64,000 nucleotides of DNA, from contig CM019712.1 in NCBI GenBank assembly GCA_009760885.1, forward strand, positions 28,793,695-28,857,694, read 5' to 3'. Each line of letters begins with the position of its first letter. Position 1 is the stretch's first letter. This stretch comes from Achatina immaculata (Eukaryota > Mollusca > Gastropoda > Stylommatophora > Achatinidae). This document shows positions 54,904-64,000 of the stretch, piece by piece. Made by a program: the position numbers and the translations under genes. The notes beneath the pieces were generated by a model that searched no databases, was not told the DNA's origin, and worked only from the letters and a program-made list of their open reading frames with translations.

Positions 54904-56110
54904 CAACCGAAACCAAGATTAATTCAGTTTCTGAAGTTCCCGAGAGAAGAGCTGCAGTGTGGGCCCATCACGCGGCCCCTTCCACTTCTGTGCTTCAAGC
55001 AAACAGTTCTGGAGAGTCACCCAGATGTATGCTGCCTCACAACACAAGGAAGCCCTGCAGCGGCTCGAGGTCTTTGAAGGAACCCCACCAGCACAGGGCA
55101 AGAAGAAGCGTGGCAGCCCTCAAACTGTGCTCGGGCTGAATCCTTCGAGAAAGTTCTTCAATCCAGACCGCCTGTCACACGAAGTTGGCCTGGAAGTACC
55201 AGAAAGCCACAGCTACTCTCGGAGCAACAGAGAAGGTCACGTAAAAACATTTCTACGAGCACAAGAAACATCTTCTGAACTTGCACAAGAAACATCTATT
55301 AGCTGAACTTGTTCAAGAAACATCTATTAGCTGAATTTCCACAAGAAACAACTATTAGCTGAATTTCCACAAGAAACATCTATTAGCTGAATTTCCACAA
55401 GAAACATCTATTAGCTGAATTTCCACAAGAAACAACTATTAGCTGAATTTCCACAAGAAACATCTATTAGCTGAATTTCCACAAGAAACAACTATTAGCT
55501 GAATTTCCACAAGAAACATCTATTAGCTGAATTTCCACAAGAAACAACTATTAGCTGAACTTGTACAAGAAACATCTATTAGCTGAATTTCCACAAGAAA
55601 CAACTATTAGCTGAACTTGTACAAGAAACATCTATTAGCTGAATTTCCACAAGAAACAACTATTAGCTGAACTTGTACAAGAAACAACTATTAGCTGAAT
55701 TTCCACAAGAAACATCTATTAGCTGAACTTGTACAAGAAACATCTATTAGCTGAATTTCCACAAGAAACAACTATTAGCTGAACTTGTACAAGAAACATC
55801 TATTAGCTGAACTTGTACAAGAAACATCTATTAGCTGAATTTCCACAAGAAACAACTATTAGCTGAACTTGTACAAGAAACAACTATTAGCTGAATTTCC
55901 ACAAGAAACATCTATTAGCTGAACTTGTACAAGAAACATCTATTAGCTGAACTTGTACAAGAAACAACTATTAGCTGAACTTGTACAAGAAACATCTATT
56001 AACTGAACTTGTACAAGAAACATCTTCTGAACTTACCTGAGCAGGCCAAGAAAAATGTCTGCCAAGAAGAGTGGGCCACATCAGAGACTCTGGCCCAGCT
56101 CGGCTATTGA
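54904..56110 (+). pseudogene. RpL13A: Ribosomal protein L13A (uL13) processed pseudogene
   Basis: uL13 is a protein of the large ribosomal subunit. 54910-54962 reads LIQFLKFPREELQCGP, matching the family's KxLxFLRKRCNVxP. After a frameshift, 54959-55190 reads SRGPFHFCASSKQFWR, EALQRLEVFEGTPPAQGKKK and NPSRKFFNPDRLSHEVG. An extra base in ggcctggaagtac (about 55191) shifts the frame; there WKYQKATATLGATEKVT, a stop and KHFYEHKKHLLNL follow the known order. Next comes a 28-bp array of about 26 units (55290-56025). The rest, EQAKKNVCQEEW to QLGY and TGA at 56108-56110, matches the family C-terminus. No introns are visible, which fits retrotransposition, but I cannot show a clear poly-A tail or target duplication. 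It cannot make a functional protein. Confidence 0.85.
55290..56025. repeat. 28-bp minisatellite inside the RPL13A pseudogene
   Basis: Units aagaaacaactattagctga + atttccac and aagaaacatctattagctga + acttgtac, about 26 in total. The phrase aagaaacatcttctgaactt, coding KKHLLNL in the pseudogene, flanks both ends (about 55264 and 56020) and is the evident source. Confidence 0.95.
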
Positions 56111-56332
56111 GAATTTTTTTTTCTTGTTTTATTTAAATATCGCGATTAAAAAAAAATACATTAAATAAATAAATTGTGTCTGCCATTTGAGCTTCAGCAT
56201 TTATACCATAACCATCAAAGAAATACTTAATATGGCTATTTTTACTGCTAGTGTTCCTGCTGTGCTGTTTGTGTTACCTTAACTGTTAGCTTGCTTTTGT
56301 TTCTTCTAAATACTGATATCGCCGTGTTTCTA
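56111..56332. other. AT-rich 3' flank of the pseudogene
   Basis: T9 and A9 runs and taaataaataaa at about 56162-56175, possibly the worn remains of an mRNA tail; not provable. Confidence 0.4.
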
Positions 56333-56342
56333 CTACTACTAT

Positions 56343-56398
<56 letters not shown>

Positions 56399-56405
56399 TT
56401 ATTAC
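56333..56405. repeat. (ACT)n microsatellite
   Basis: About 20 act/tac units with two interruptions. 56406-56582 shows no recognisable feature. Confidence 0.93.
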
Positions 56406-56582
56406 TACTTTTAGCACAGTAAACGGGGGAAAAGCAGCCGACAGATAATGTTGATTATGGTCATCATTCTATGAAGGTAGGCAGATGATCTCAATGTAGG
56501 GACAATGGCTACGATCACTTGACTAGTACAGTCACTGCTCGGAAGGAAAGCAAAGGTAAACTATCTTCTGAAAATATACCAA

Positions 56583-56995
56583 GAAACCCAAAGCTGAGAA
56601 ACACATAAATGCCTCTGAATGTAAATGCTACAGAAGTGTTCTCCAAATATCGTGAACACAAAAAAAGAACAAATATATCCATGCTATAAGAACTTAATAT
56701 TGAAGAAGGCTGGCTAGTAAAGAAGATTAAAGAGAGAAATCTTAAATATTTTGGACACATTAAACATCATGATAATCTAGAGAAAACTGTCTTGGAAAGG
56801 TGCAAAATAGGAAAAAGAAAGAGAGGAAGACCAAGGGGAAGATGGCTGCAAGACATCGTTGATGATCTGCAAATGGATGCATCAGCAGCAGGGCATCTTG
56901 CTCACAACCGAGAGGACTACAAGAGTGCTGTTAGGGAGGCAAATCTCCGCAAGGGACATGCAAATGAATGAATGAATCAATGAATGAATGAATGA
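56583..56995 (+). mobile_element. LINE-A 3' end, sense
   Basis: Encodes AEKHINASECKCYRSVLQIS, EEGWLVKKIKERNLKYFGHI, RGRPRGRWLQDIVDDLQMDA and EANLRKGHANE with small defects, then (AATG)n at 56965-56995. Family F follows. Confidence 0.9.
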
Positions 56996-57034
56996 ACCGG
57001 GGGGAAGGGGGTGGGGTGGTGAGGGGAAGATGGT

Positions 57035-57335
57035 GTTCGATTTGGCAGTCAACGAACCAAAGCTGACCTGGGTTTGCGTCTGGGTTGAGGAAATAAAGGT
57101 GACCGAGACCCTGTCCCACCTCTCTGCTGGTAGCCCCAGTAACAGGACTAGTCTGGCTAACGGGGCAAGGGTCGGCATAGTCTCCCATGGAGGTGGAGCC
57201 TGCTGGAGAAATATTCCACGCACCCCAGGGACAGCGAAAATAGCTATCCACTCCCAGTCCGACACGATCCTGTGCATCAGCATCTTCAGTGCATCGGCTA
57301 CACAGGACAGCACCTCGCAGGTACAGGGAGATAGA
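57035..57335 (+). mobile_element. Repeat family F, sense, single-copy form, GAA tail
   Basis: ttcgatttggcagtcaacga, gagaccctgtcccacctctc, ccccagtaacaggactagtc, tctcccatggaggtggagcc, to ggtacagggagatagaagaa. It is alignable to 60880-61210 and 63590-63912. Noncoding as far as I can see; the GAA tail suggests a LINE-mobilised SINE or a LINE end. Confidence 0.72.
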
Positions 57336-57546
57336 AGAAGAAGAAGATGATGGTGGTGATGATGATGATGATGGTGATGATGAAGAAGAAGAAGAAGATA
57401 ATGATGAAGAAGAAGAAGATGATGAAGAAGAAGAAGAAGAGGAAGATGATGATGATGATGATGATGAAGAAGAAGAAGAAGATGATGAAGAAGAAGAAGA
57501 TGATGATGATGATGATGATGATGACGAAGAAGAAGAAGAAGAAGCT
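57326..57546. repeat. (GAA/GAT)n microsatellite, 220 bp
   Basis: Blocks of gaagaag and gatgatgat following the end of family F. The Asp/Glu-rich frame on the plus strand and the Ser- or Ile/Phe-rich frames on the minus strand are not genes. Confidence 0.95.
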
Positions 57547-57622
57547 AAAGCCACTCACTAATTATGACAACACACTGGCTGTTATTCTCACAGACACTAT
57601 TAGCAGAAGCAGCACCAGGACA

Positions 57623-57680
57623 AAAAAAAATCATCATTATGTGCCATGTCATAAGCTCAATTGCCGTTTGCTGTAACAAA

Positions 57681-57720
<40 letters not shown>

Positions 57721-57840
57721 ATTTTCCCTCGTTCCCCTTCATTAAACCTTTACTCACACAACCCGACCCCAGCTTTCATTAAAAAAAAAAACATCATTAT
57801 GTGCAGTGTCACAAGCTCAATTTCCGTTTGCTGTAACAAA

Positions 57841-57890
<50 letters not shown>

Positions 57891-57940
57891 CCCCTCCATT
57901 AAACCTTTACTCACACACCCCGACCCCAGCTCTCATAAAA
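57623..57940. repeat. ~155-bp direct duplication with (CT)n
   Basis: aaatcatcattatgtgccat + ...gccgtttgctgtaacaaact + (CT)n + cattaaacctttactcacac occurs twice (from about 57628 and about 57790) with few differences. Confidence 0.88.
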
Positions 57941-57987
57941 ATATTTTTTAAAAAACGTGCAGGTTTCAGCATGTCGCTTCCAGAGTT

Positions 57988-58745
57988 TCACGGGAACATT
58001 GAAACCACATAAAACTCTACCCCCCTCCCCCCTGGGAACATTGAAACCACATAAAACTCTACCCCCCTCCCCCCTGGGAACATTGAAACCACATAAAACT
58101 CTACCCCCCTCCCCCCTGGGAACATTGAAACCACATAAAACTCTACCCCCCTCCCCCCTGGGAACATTGAAACCACATAAAACTCTACCCCCCTCCCCCC
58201 TGGGAACATTGAAACCACATAAAACTCTACCCCCCTCCCCCCTGGGAACATTGAAACCACATAAAACTCTACCCCCCCCCCCCTGGGAACATTGAAACCA
58301 CATAAAACTCTACCCCCCTCCCCCCTGGGAACATTGAAACCACATAAAACTCTACCCCCCTCCCCCCTGGGAACATTGAAACCACATAAAACTCTACCCC
58401 CCTCCCCCCTGGGAACATTGAAACCACATAAAACTCTACCCCCCTCCCCCCTGGGAACATTGAAACCACATAAAACTCTACCCCCCTCCCCCCTAGGAAC
58501 ATTGAAACCACATAAAACTCTACCCCCCTCCCCCCAGGGAACATTGAAACCACATAAAACTCTACCCCCCTCCCCCCTGGGAACATTGAAACCACATAAA
58601 ACTCTACCCCCCTCCCCCCCGGGAACATTGAAACCACATAAAACTCTACCCCCCCCCCCCTGGGAACATTGAAACCACATAAAACTCTACCCCCCTCCCC
58701 CCTGGGAACATTGAAACCACATAAAACTCTACCCCCCTCCCCCCT
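57988..58745. repeat. 42-bp G/C-strand-biased minisatellite
   Basis: About 18 nearly identical copies of gggaacattgaaaccacata + aaactctacccccctccccc + ct. The minus strand has G6-A-G6 in every unit. 42 is a multiple of three, so long frames (GTLKPHKTLPPSPL, and on the other strand GFNVPRGEGGRVLC) run through all frames. Confidence 0.97.
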
Positions 58746-59427
58746 AACAAATTGCCACTCTCCTCGGGCGAGTTTTTGGGGAGCTCAAGGAAGGTAACCA
58801 GTCCTGCTAGCCTGCTAGTAAACAGCACATTAAAACATCATTACAGGCCTGTCCTCCGGTCGTTAAAACATGCCTCGAGGTTAACAGCTGTCTTCCACAT
58901 CACCAGAACAAGCAGACCTTAAACATCTTTTTCAGAATATCATTACTGTTCTCATCTCACTTCTTCCTCTTTCTCTGCTGTCGCTGCTAGCTCATATAAA
59001 AAATAGCACAGCCCAAGATAATCCATTTTAAACAAATACTACTTTAAATCTTAACCCGCCGTGAATAGTTGAAACAAGTTTTTTTTTTTTTTAAGGGAAT
59101 TTTCAGTTTAAAATTTCCGCAGTCTGTCACACTGTTTTGTTCCGTATTTGAGAGTTCATAATTTTAAACTGATGGGGATGTTTAAAATAGGCATAATGTC
59201 ATTTCTCAGTAAAACATGAAGGCTGTGAGCTTTAATTACAAAACACTGTTCGTGTGTCATGGGATGTGTTTAGTAAAATAAGAGTTACATTTATTTCAAA
59301 ACATTCTACAGCTGTTTAGAACCTTGTATTTTGTATAAGTATGAATTCATTTGCCATTAAAAAAAAATCACATTTTGTGTATTCAAGTGGCAATGTGACA
59401 TATTTTTAGGTAAATATATTTTTATTT

Positions 59428-59735
59428 ACATCATGCTGATGAAGCCACTGACAGCAATTATTGAGGAAAGACGCTGGCGATGGTTGGGACATGTGCACCG
59501 AATGATTGACAACTCACTACCAAAAACAGCACTAAGATGGACACCACAGGGGAACAGAAGTAAGGGTAGACCAAAAGAGACAAGGAGAAGACAACAGAGA
59601 GGATTTTAAGCAATAGAGGGCTCACCTAGGCAAGAGCAGAAAAAAGGCAAAGGACAGGCGTTTGTGGAAAACCCTTGCGGAAGCCCCATGTGCCCTGGGC
59701 ACTTAAGGTTCAGAGAGAGAGAGAGAGAGAGAGAG
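59428..59735 (+). mobile_element. LINE-C 3' end, sense, with target duplication
   Basis: 5'-truncated at atgctgatgaagccactgac; C-terminal codons as in other copies with frame breaks; ends cttaaggtt + GA tail. Target duplications atttttattt at 59418-59427 and 59736-59745. Confidence 0.9.
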
Positions 59736-60035
59736 ATTTTTATTTCTTATTGTCTTGACGTTCATCTATTTCATGTTGTATGCCTTCTCCTATAGTAGAA
59801 GCACATTCTCTAATTTCAGGTGAAAATTTCCACAACATAAATATGTCGTGCGCTAATGTTCTTACATCTACTTTAACTCCAGTACGGCAAGAAACAACCG
59901 TCGCACGAGATTACAGTTCCCTGTAGGCTGTACCTCTTCTGTGCTCTAGCTTATTCGTTCTCTGAAATTAACTTGTTCCGTTATATTTCTTCCGGGCTCC
60001 ACATTTTCATTCAGTCTTCTGAATGTATTCTGCGG

Positions 60036-60146
60036 GATCTTTCTTTCCTTCTTTCTTTCTTTCTTCCTTTCTTTTTTCGTTCTTTCTTTCTTCTTTTTTT
60101 CTTTCTTTCTTTTTTCTTTCTTTCTTTTTTCTTTCTTTCTTTCCTA
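60036..60146. repeat. (TTTC)n-rich tract
   Basis: ttcc/tttc/ttttt mixtures. The longer duplicate is at 62690-62850. Confidence 0.93.
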
Positions 60147-60590
60147 AGAAAGAACATTCTCTACTACATTTTAATTTATTCTTCATTTCTTTAATGCTTA
60201 ACTTAACTCTTAGATCTTTGTCATCCGATGGTAACAAAACTTTCATAAATAATTCATTCTTCATGCATGAACTGCGTTCGTACACAAGATTCTGGCAGCT
60301 GATTTCGCTCCAGGTTCAAATCAATAAGGGAAGAAAAAAAAAATCACGCTTTTCAGCTTCCTTTCTACAGTGATCAGTAGTGCAAAATTCTGAATTTTGG
60401 CATGTGATGTCGCTTTTAAAAATTTGGATACAAAGGGTTAATCGTTTCAGAACAGTCTACGTATTTAGATGTGGTCTGGTACATGACTGAGAAGTCAGCT
60501 CTAAATTTTGCACGTGATGAAATACTTGTACACCTTTAAACAGGTTTAAGATTTTATTTAAACATTTAGGGGGTTGGGGTGGGGGATGGG
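60147..60590. other. No gene recognised
   Basis: AT-rich sequence, repeated at 62850-63290. G-rich phrase gggggttggggtgggggatg just before the 42-bp array. Confidence 0.45.
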
Positions 60591-60591
60591 G

Positions 60592-60880
60592 TGAAGACCC
60601 TGTCCGATCAGGCAATCAGCGACCCATAGCTGACCAAGACCCTGTCCGATCAGGCAATCAACGACCCATAGCTGACCAAGACCCTGTCCGATCAGGCAAT
60701 CAACGACCCATAGCTGACCAAGACCCTGTCCGATCAGGCAATCAACGACCCATAGCTGACCAAGACCCTGTCCGATCAGGCAATCAACGACCCATAGCTG
60801 ACCAAGACCCTGTCCGATCAGGCAATCAACGACCCATAGCTGACCAAGACCCTGTCCGATCAGGCAATCAACGACCCATA
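60592..60880. repeat. 42-bp minisatellite derived from family F
   Basis: Seven copies of ctgaccaagaccctgtccga + tcaggcaatcaacgacccat + ag. The unit matches a segment of family F found once at 57040-57110 (ttcgatttggcagtcaacga, accaaagctgacc). Confidence 0.93.
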
Positions 60881-61210
60881 GCTGATATGCCAGCGTCAGG
60901 GTTAGCGAACCACAGCTGACCAAGACCCTGTCCCACATCTCCTTTGGTACCCCCAGTAACAGGCCTGGCCTGGTTAACGGGGAAGGGATCGCCATATTCC
61001 CCATGGTGGTGGAGTCTGTTAAAGAAGCACTGGACGCCCCTGGGTTTTTTTTAACTGTACTCCGGGACTGAAAAAATAGCTGCCATAACCCGCTCCCAAC
61101 TCGATACTACGTTGTGCCTCAACATCTTCACGGCACTGGCTGCAAAGAACACCAGCTCACAGTTACAGGGAGAAGAAGAAGAAGAAGAAGAAGAAGAAGA
61201 AGAAGAAGAA
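60881..61210 (+). mobile_element. Repeat family F, sense, with GAA tail
   Basis: ccaagaccctgtcccacatc, ccccagtaacaggcctggcc, ttccccatggtggtggagtc, ctcacagttacagggagaag + (AAG)n to 61209. The first part has been expanded into the 42-bp array. Confidence 0.78.
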
Positions 61211-62075
61211 TATGATCTGTAAAGTTTACATTGTTGGAGAATGTGTTCTGTAGTCTGTTCTGTATGTTTTTATACTGTTAGAGTATGTGTTTTGTATTGT
61301 GTTCTGTATGTTTTATATTGTTGGAGTATGCGTTCTGTTTGTGTGCTTTACATTGTTGCACTACATATTCTGTAGTCTGGCTTGTATGTTTTTTTTTCTG
61401 GAGGATATGTTCTGTAATCTGGTCTGTCTGTTTTACATTGTTGGAGCATGTGTTCTGTAGCTTCGTTTGTATATTTTTATTTTACTGAAGTACTTCTTCT
61501 GCTCGGCTGGAAGCTGTGTTCTGCTGTCTGGTCTGTAGTTTTTATTTTGCTGGAGTACAAGCAGACCTTAAACATCTTTCTCAGAATATCATTACTGTTC
61601 TCATCTCACTTCTTCCTCTTTCTCTGCTGTCGCTGCTAGCTCATATAAAAAATAGCACAGCCCAAGATAATCCATTTTAAACAAATACTACTTTAAATCT
61701 TAACCCGCCTTGAATAGTTGAAACAAGTTTGGTTTTTTTTTTTAAGGGAATTTTCAGTTGAAAATTTCCGCAGTCTGTCACACTGTTTTGTTCCGTATTT
61801 GAGAGTTCATAATTTTAAACTGATGGGGATGTTTAAAATAGGCATAATGTCATTTCTCAGTAAAACATTATGGCTGTGAGCTTTAATTACAAAACACTGT
61901 TCGTGTGTCATGGGATGTGTTGAGTAAATTAAGAGTTACATTTATTTCAGAACATTCTACAGCTGTTTAGAACCTTGTATTTTGTATAAGTATGAATTCA
62001 TTTGCCATTAAAAAAACACATTTTGTGTATTCAAGTGGCAATGTGACATATTTTTAGGTAAATATATTTTTATTT

Positions 62076-62356
62076 ACATCATGCTGATGAAGCCACTGAC
62101 AGCAATTATTGAGGAAAGACGCTGGCGATGGTTGGGACATGTGCTCCGAATGATTGACAACTCACTACCAAAAACAGCACTAAGATGGACACCACAGGGG
62201 AAAAGAAATAAGGGTAGACCAAAAGAGACAAGGAGAAGACAACAGAGAGGATTTTGAGCAATAGAGAGCTCACCTGCGCAAGAGCAGAAAAAAGGCAAAG
62301 GACAGGCGTTTGTGGAAAACCCTTGCGGAAGCCCCATGTGCCCTGGGCACTTAAGG

Positions 62357-62391
<35 letters not shown>
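62076..62391 (+). mobile_element. LINE-C 3' end, sense (duplicate)
   Basis: Copy of 59428-59735 within the duplication, with the same flanking atttttattt (62066-62075, 62392-62401) and a longer GA run. Confidence 0.9.
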
Positions 62392-62397
<6 letters not shown>

Positions 62398-62689
62398 ATT
62401 TCTTATTGTCCTGACGTTCATCTATTTCATGTTGTATGCCTTCCCCTATAGTAGAAGCACATTCTCTAATTTCAGGTGAAAATTTCCACAACATAAATAT
62501 GTCGTGCGCTAATGTTCTTACATCTACTTTAACTCCAGTACGGTAAGAAACAACCGTCGCATGAGATTACAGTTCCCTGTAGGCTGTACCTCTTCTGTGC
62601 TCTAGCTTATTCGTTCTCTGAAATTAACTTGTTCCGTTATATTTCTTCCGGGCTCCACATTTTCATTCAGTCTTCTGAATGTATTTTGC

Positions 62690-62850
62690 GGGATCTTTCT
62701 TTCTTTCTTCCTTTCTTTCTTTCTTCCTTTCTTTCTTTCTTTCTTTCTTTCTTCCTTCCTTTCTTTTTTCGTTCTTTCTTTCTTCTTTTTTCTTTCTTTC
62801 TTTTTTCTTTCTTTCTTTTTTCTTTCTTTTTTCTTTCTTTCTTTCTTTCC
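62690..62850. repeat. (TTTC)n-rich tract (duplicate)
   Basis: Expanded relative to 60036-60146. Lys/Arg- or Ser/Phe-rich frames here are artefacts. Confidence 0.93.
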
Positions 62851-63296
62851 TAAGAAAGAACATTCTCTACTACATTTTAATTTATTCTTCATTTCTTTAA
62901 TGCTTAACTTAACTCTTAGATCTTTGTCATCCGATGGTAACAAAACTTTCATAAATAATTCATTCTTCATGCATGAACTGCGTTCGTACACAAGATCCTG
63001 GCAGCTGGTTTCGCTCCAGGTTCAAATCAATAAGGGAAGAAAAAAAAATCACGCTTTTCAGCTTCCTTTCTACAGTGATCAGTAGTGCAAAATTCTGAAT
63101 TTTGGCATGTGATGTCGCTTTTAAAAATTTGGATACAAAGGGTTAATCGTTTCAGAACACTACGTATTTAGATGTGGTCTGGTACATGACTGAGAAGTCA
63201 GCTCTAAATTTTGCACGTGATGAAATACTTGTACACCTTTAAACAGGTTTAAGATTATATTTAAACATTTAGGGGGTGGGGGTGGGGGATGGGGTG

Positions 63297-63590
63297 AAGA
63301 CCCTGTCCGATCAGGCAATCAGCGACCCATAGCTGACCAAGACCCTGTCCGATCAGGCAATCAACGACCCATAGCTGACCAAGACCCTGTCCGATCAGGC
63401 AATCAACGACCCATAGCTGACCAAGACCCTGTCCGATCAGGCAATCAACGACCCATAGCTGACCAAGACCCTGTCCGATCAGGCAATCAACGACCCATAG
63501 CTGACCAAGACCCTGTCCGATCAGGCAATCAACGACCCATAGCTGACCAAGACCCTGTCCGATCAGGCAATCAACGACCCATAGCTGATA
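63297..63590. repeat. 42-bp minisatellite (duplicate)
   Basis: Seven units again, same as 60592-60880. The equal count suggests duplication after the array had grown. Confidence 0.93.
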
Positions 63591-63912
63591 TGCCAGCGTC
63601 AGGGTTAGCGAACCATAGCTGACCAAGACCCTGTCCCACATCACCTTTGGTACCCCCAGTAACAGGCTTGGCCTGGTTAACGGGGAAGGGATCGCCATAT
63701 TCTCCATGGTGGTGGAGTCTGTTAAAGAAGCACTGGACGCCCCGAGGTTTTTTTTAACTATACTCCGGAACTGAAAAAATATCTGCCATAACCCGCTCCC
63801 AACTCGATACTATGTTGTGCGTCAACATCTTCACTGCACGGGGTGCAAAGAACACCAGCTCACAGTTACAGGGAGAAGAAGAAGAAGAAGAAGAAGAAGA
63901 AGAAGAAGAAGA
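63591..63912 (+). mobile_element. Repeat family F with GAA tail (duplicate)
   Basis: Same as 60881-61210 with scattered substitutions (for example cccatagctgac, ttctccatgg) and a longer AAG run. Confidence 0.78.
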
Positions 63913-64000
63913 ATATGATCTGTAAACTTTACATTGTTGGAGAATGTGTTCTGTAGTCTGTTCTGTATGTTTTATATTGTTGGAGTATGCGTTCTGTGTT

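Larger units (their letters stand above)
58908..61556. repeat. Tandem duplication unit 1 (2649 bp)
   Basis: Starts acaagcagaccttaaacatc; the same sequence restarts at 61557 immediately after an internal part of the unit (ttgctggagt). It contains unassigned AT-rich sequence (58908-59417), a LINE-C 3' end, a TTTC tract, a 42-bp array and family F with a GAA tail. The minisatellite and flanking open frames repeat at shifts of 2649-2703. Confidence 0.93.
61557..64000. repeat. Tandem duplication unit 2, cut by the window end
   Basis: Repeats unit 1 from its start; the last bases ttggagtatgcgttctgt correspond to about 61320-61340. Differences lie in the TTTC tract, GA run and scattered substitutions, so this pair is older than the 1.97- and 1.71-kb pairs. 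Confidence 0.9.

Noticed and set aside
54957..55306. An active uL13 gene
   Set aside because: At least two frameshifts, an internal stop and a 0.7-kb array inside the C-terminal codons.
57289..57561. Acidic Asp/Glu-rich frame and the Ser-rich frame opposite
   Set aside because: Pure consequence of GAA/GAT repeats after family F; no non-repeat domain.
57957..58680. Long frames on both strands (GTLKPHKTLPPSPL; GFNVPRGEGGRVLC)
   Set aside because: The 42-bp unit is a multiple of three, so all frames without a stop in one unit stay open.
26063..64000. Upstream Wnt exons
   Set aside because: I looked on the minus strand for the typical N-terminal Wnt blocks (RWNC, CGRW, SGSC) and saw none; short exons could still have been missed.

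Overview
This is animal nuclear DNA: a very repeat-rich, nearly gene-free stretch, probably from a lophotrochozoan and most likely a mollusc. The evidence is a spliced Wnt exon, tRNA-derived SINEs, Tc1/mariner elements and several LINE lineages. I see no operons, bacterial genes or phage. The species cannot be fixed from the sequence alone.

The only convincing functional gene piece is the last coding exon of a Wnt4-like gene, on the minus strand at 25604-26062. It starts at a clear splice acceptor; upstream exons were not found. A second gene-derived sequence, at about 54904-56110, is a decayed copy of ribosomal protein L13A (uL13). Its 3' part has been blown up into a 28-bp minisatellite.

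Almost everything else is mobile or tandem DNA. I separate LINE groups by their C-terminal coding sequence and their 3' tail: A (AATG-type tail), B (AAGATAT-type tail), C (GA tail), D (ATG tail), and E, a relative of D with a GA-rich tail. There are two related tRNA-headed SINEs (SINE-1, SINE-2), a mariner element with near-perfect terminal inverted repeats, a DD41D Tc1/mariner relic, a putative Penelope-like terminal repeat, a GAA-tailed family called F, and a 1.15-1.5 kb non-coding retroposon called R. Several insertions are nested and keep their target-site duplications (TSDs): mariner in LINE-A, LINE-C in the DD41D element, LINE-C in LINE-C, LINE-D in LINE-C, LINE-B in the Penelope-like repeat, R in SINE-2 and R in LINE-D.

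Layout: 1-13 kb is dominated by minisatellites, including a 1.07-kb telomere-like 31-bp array. 13.7-19.2 kb holds LINE-A copies and the mariner. 19.3-23.2 kb is a 1.97-kb tandem duplication. 24-26 kb holds the Wnt exon and a minisatellite next to it. 26.4-41.9 kb is nested LINEs, SINEs, the DD41D element and R. 42-49.4 kb is a multiplied block of minisatellites. 50-54.6 kb is a LINE-D copy carrying R, duplicated as a 1.71-kb tandem. 54.9-58.7 kb holds the RPL13A pseudogene and G-rich arrays. 58.9-64 kb is another tandem duplication (2.65-kb unit), cut by the window end.

The best candidate for something undescribed is R: two independent insertions share the same 5' terminus, a GAA tail, variable internal modules and 13-14 bp TSDs, with no recognisable protein.
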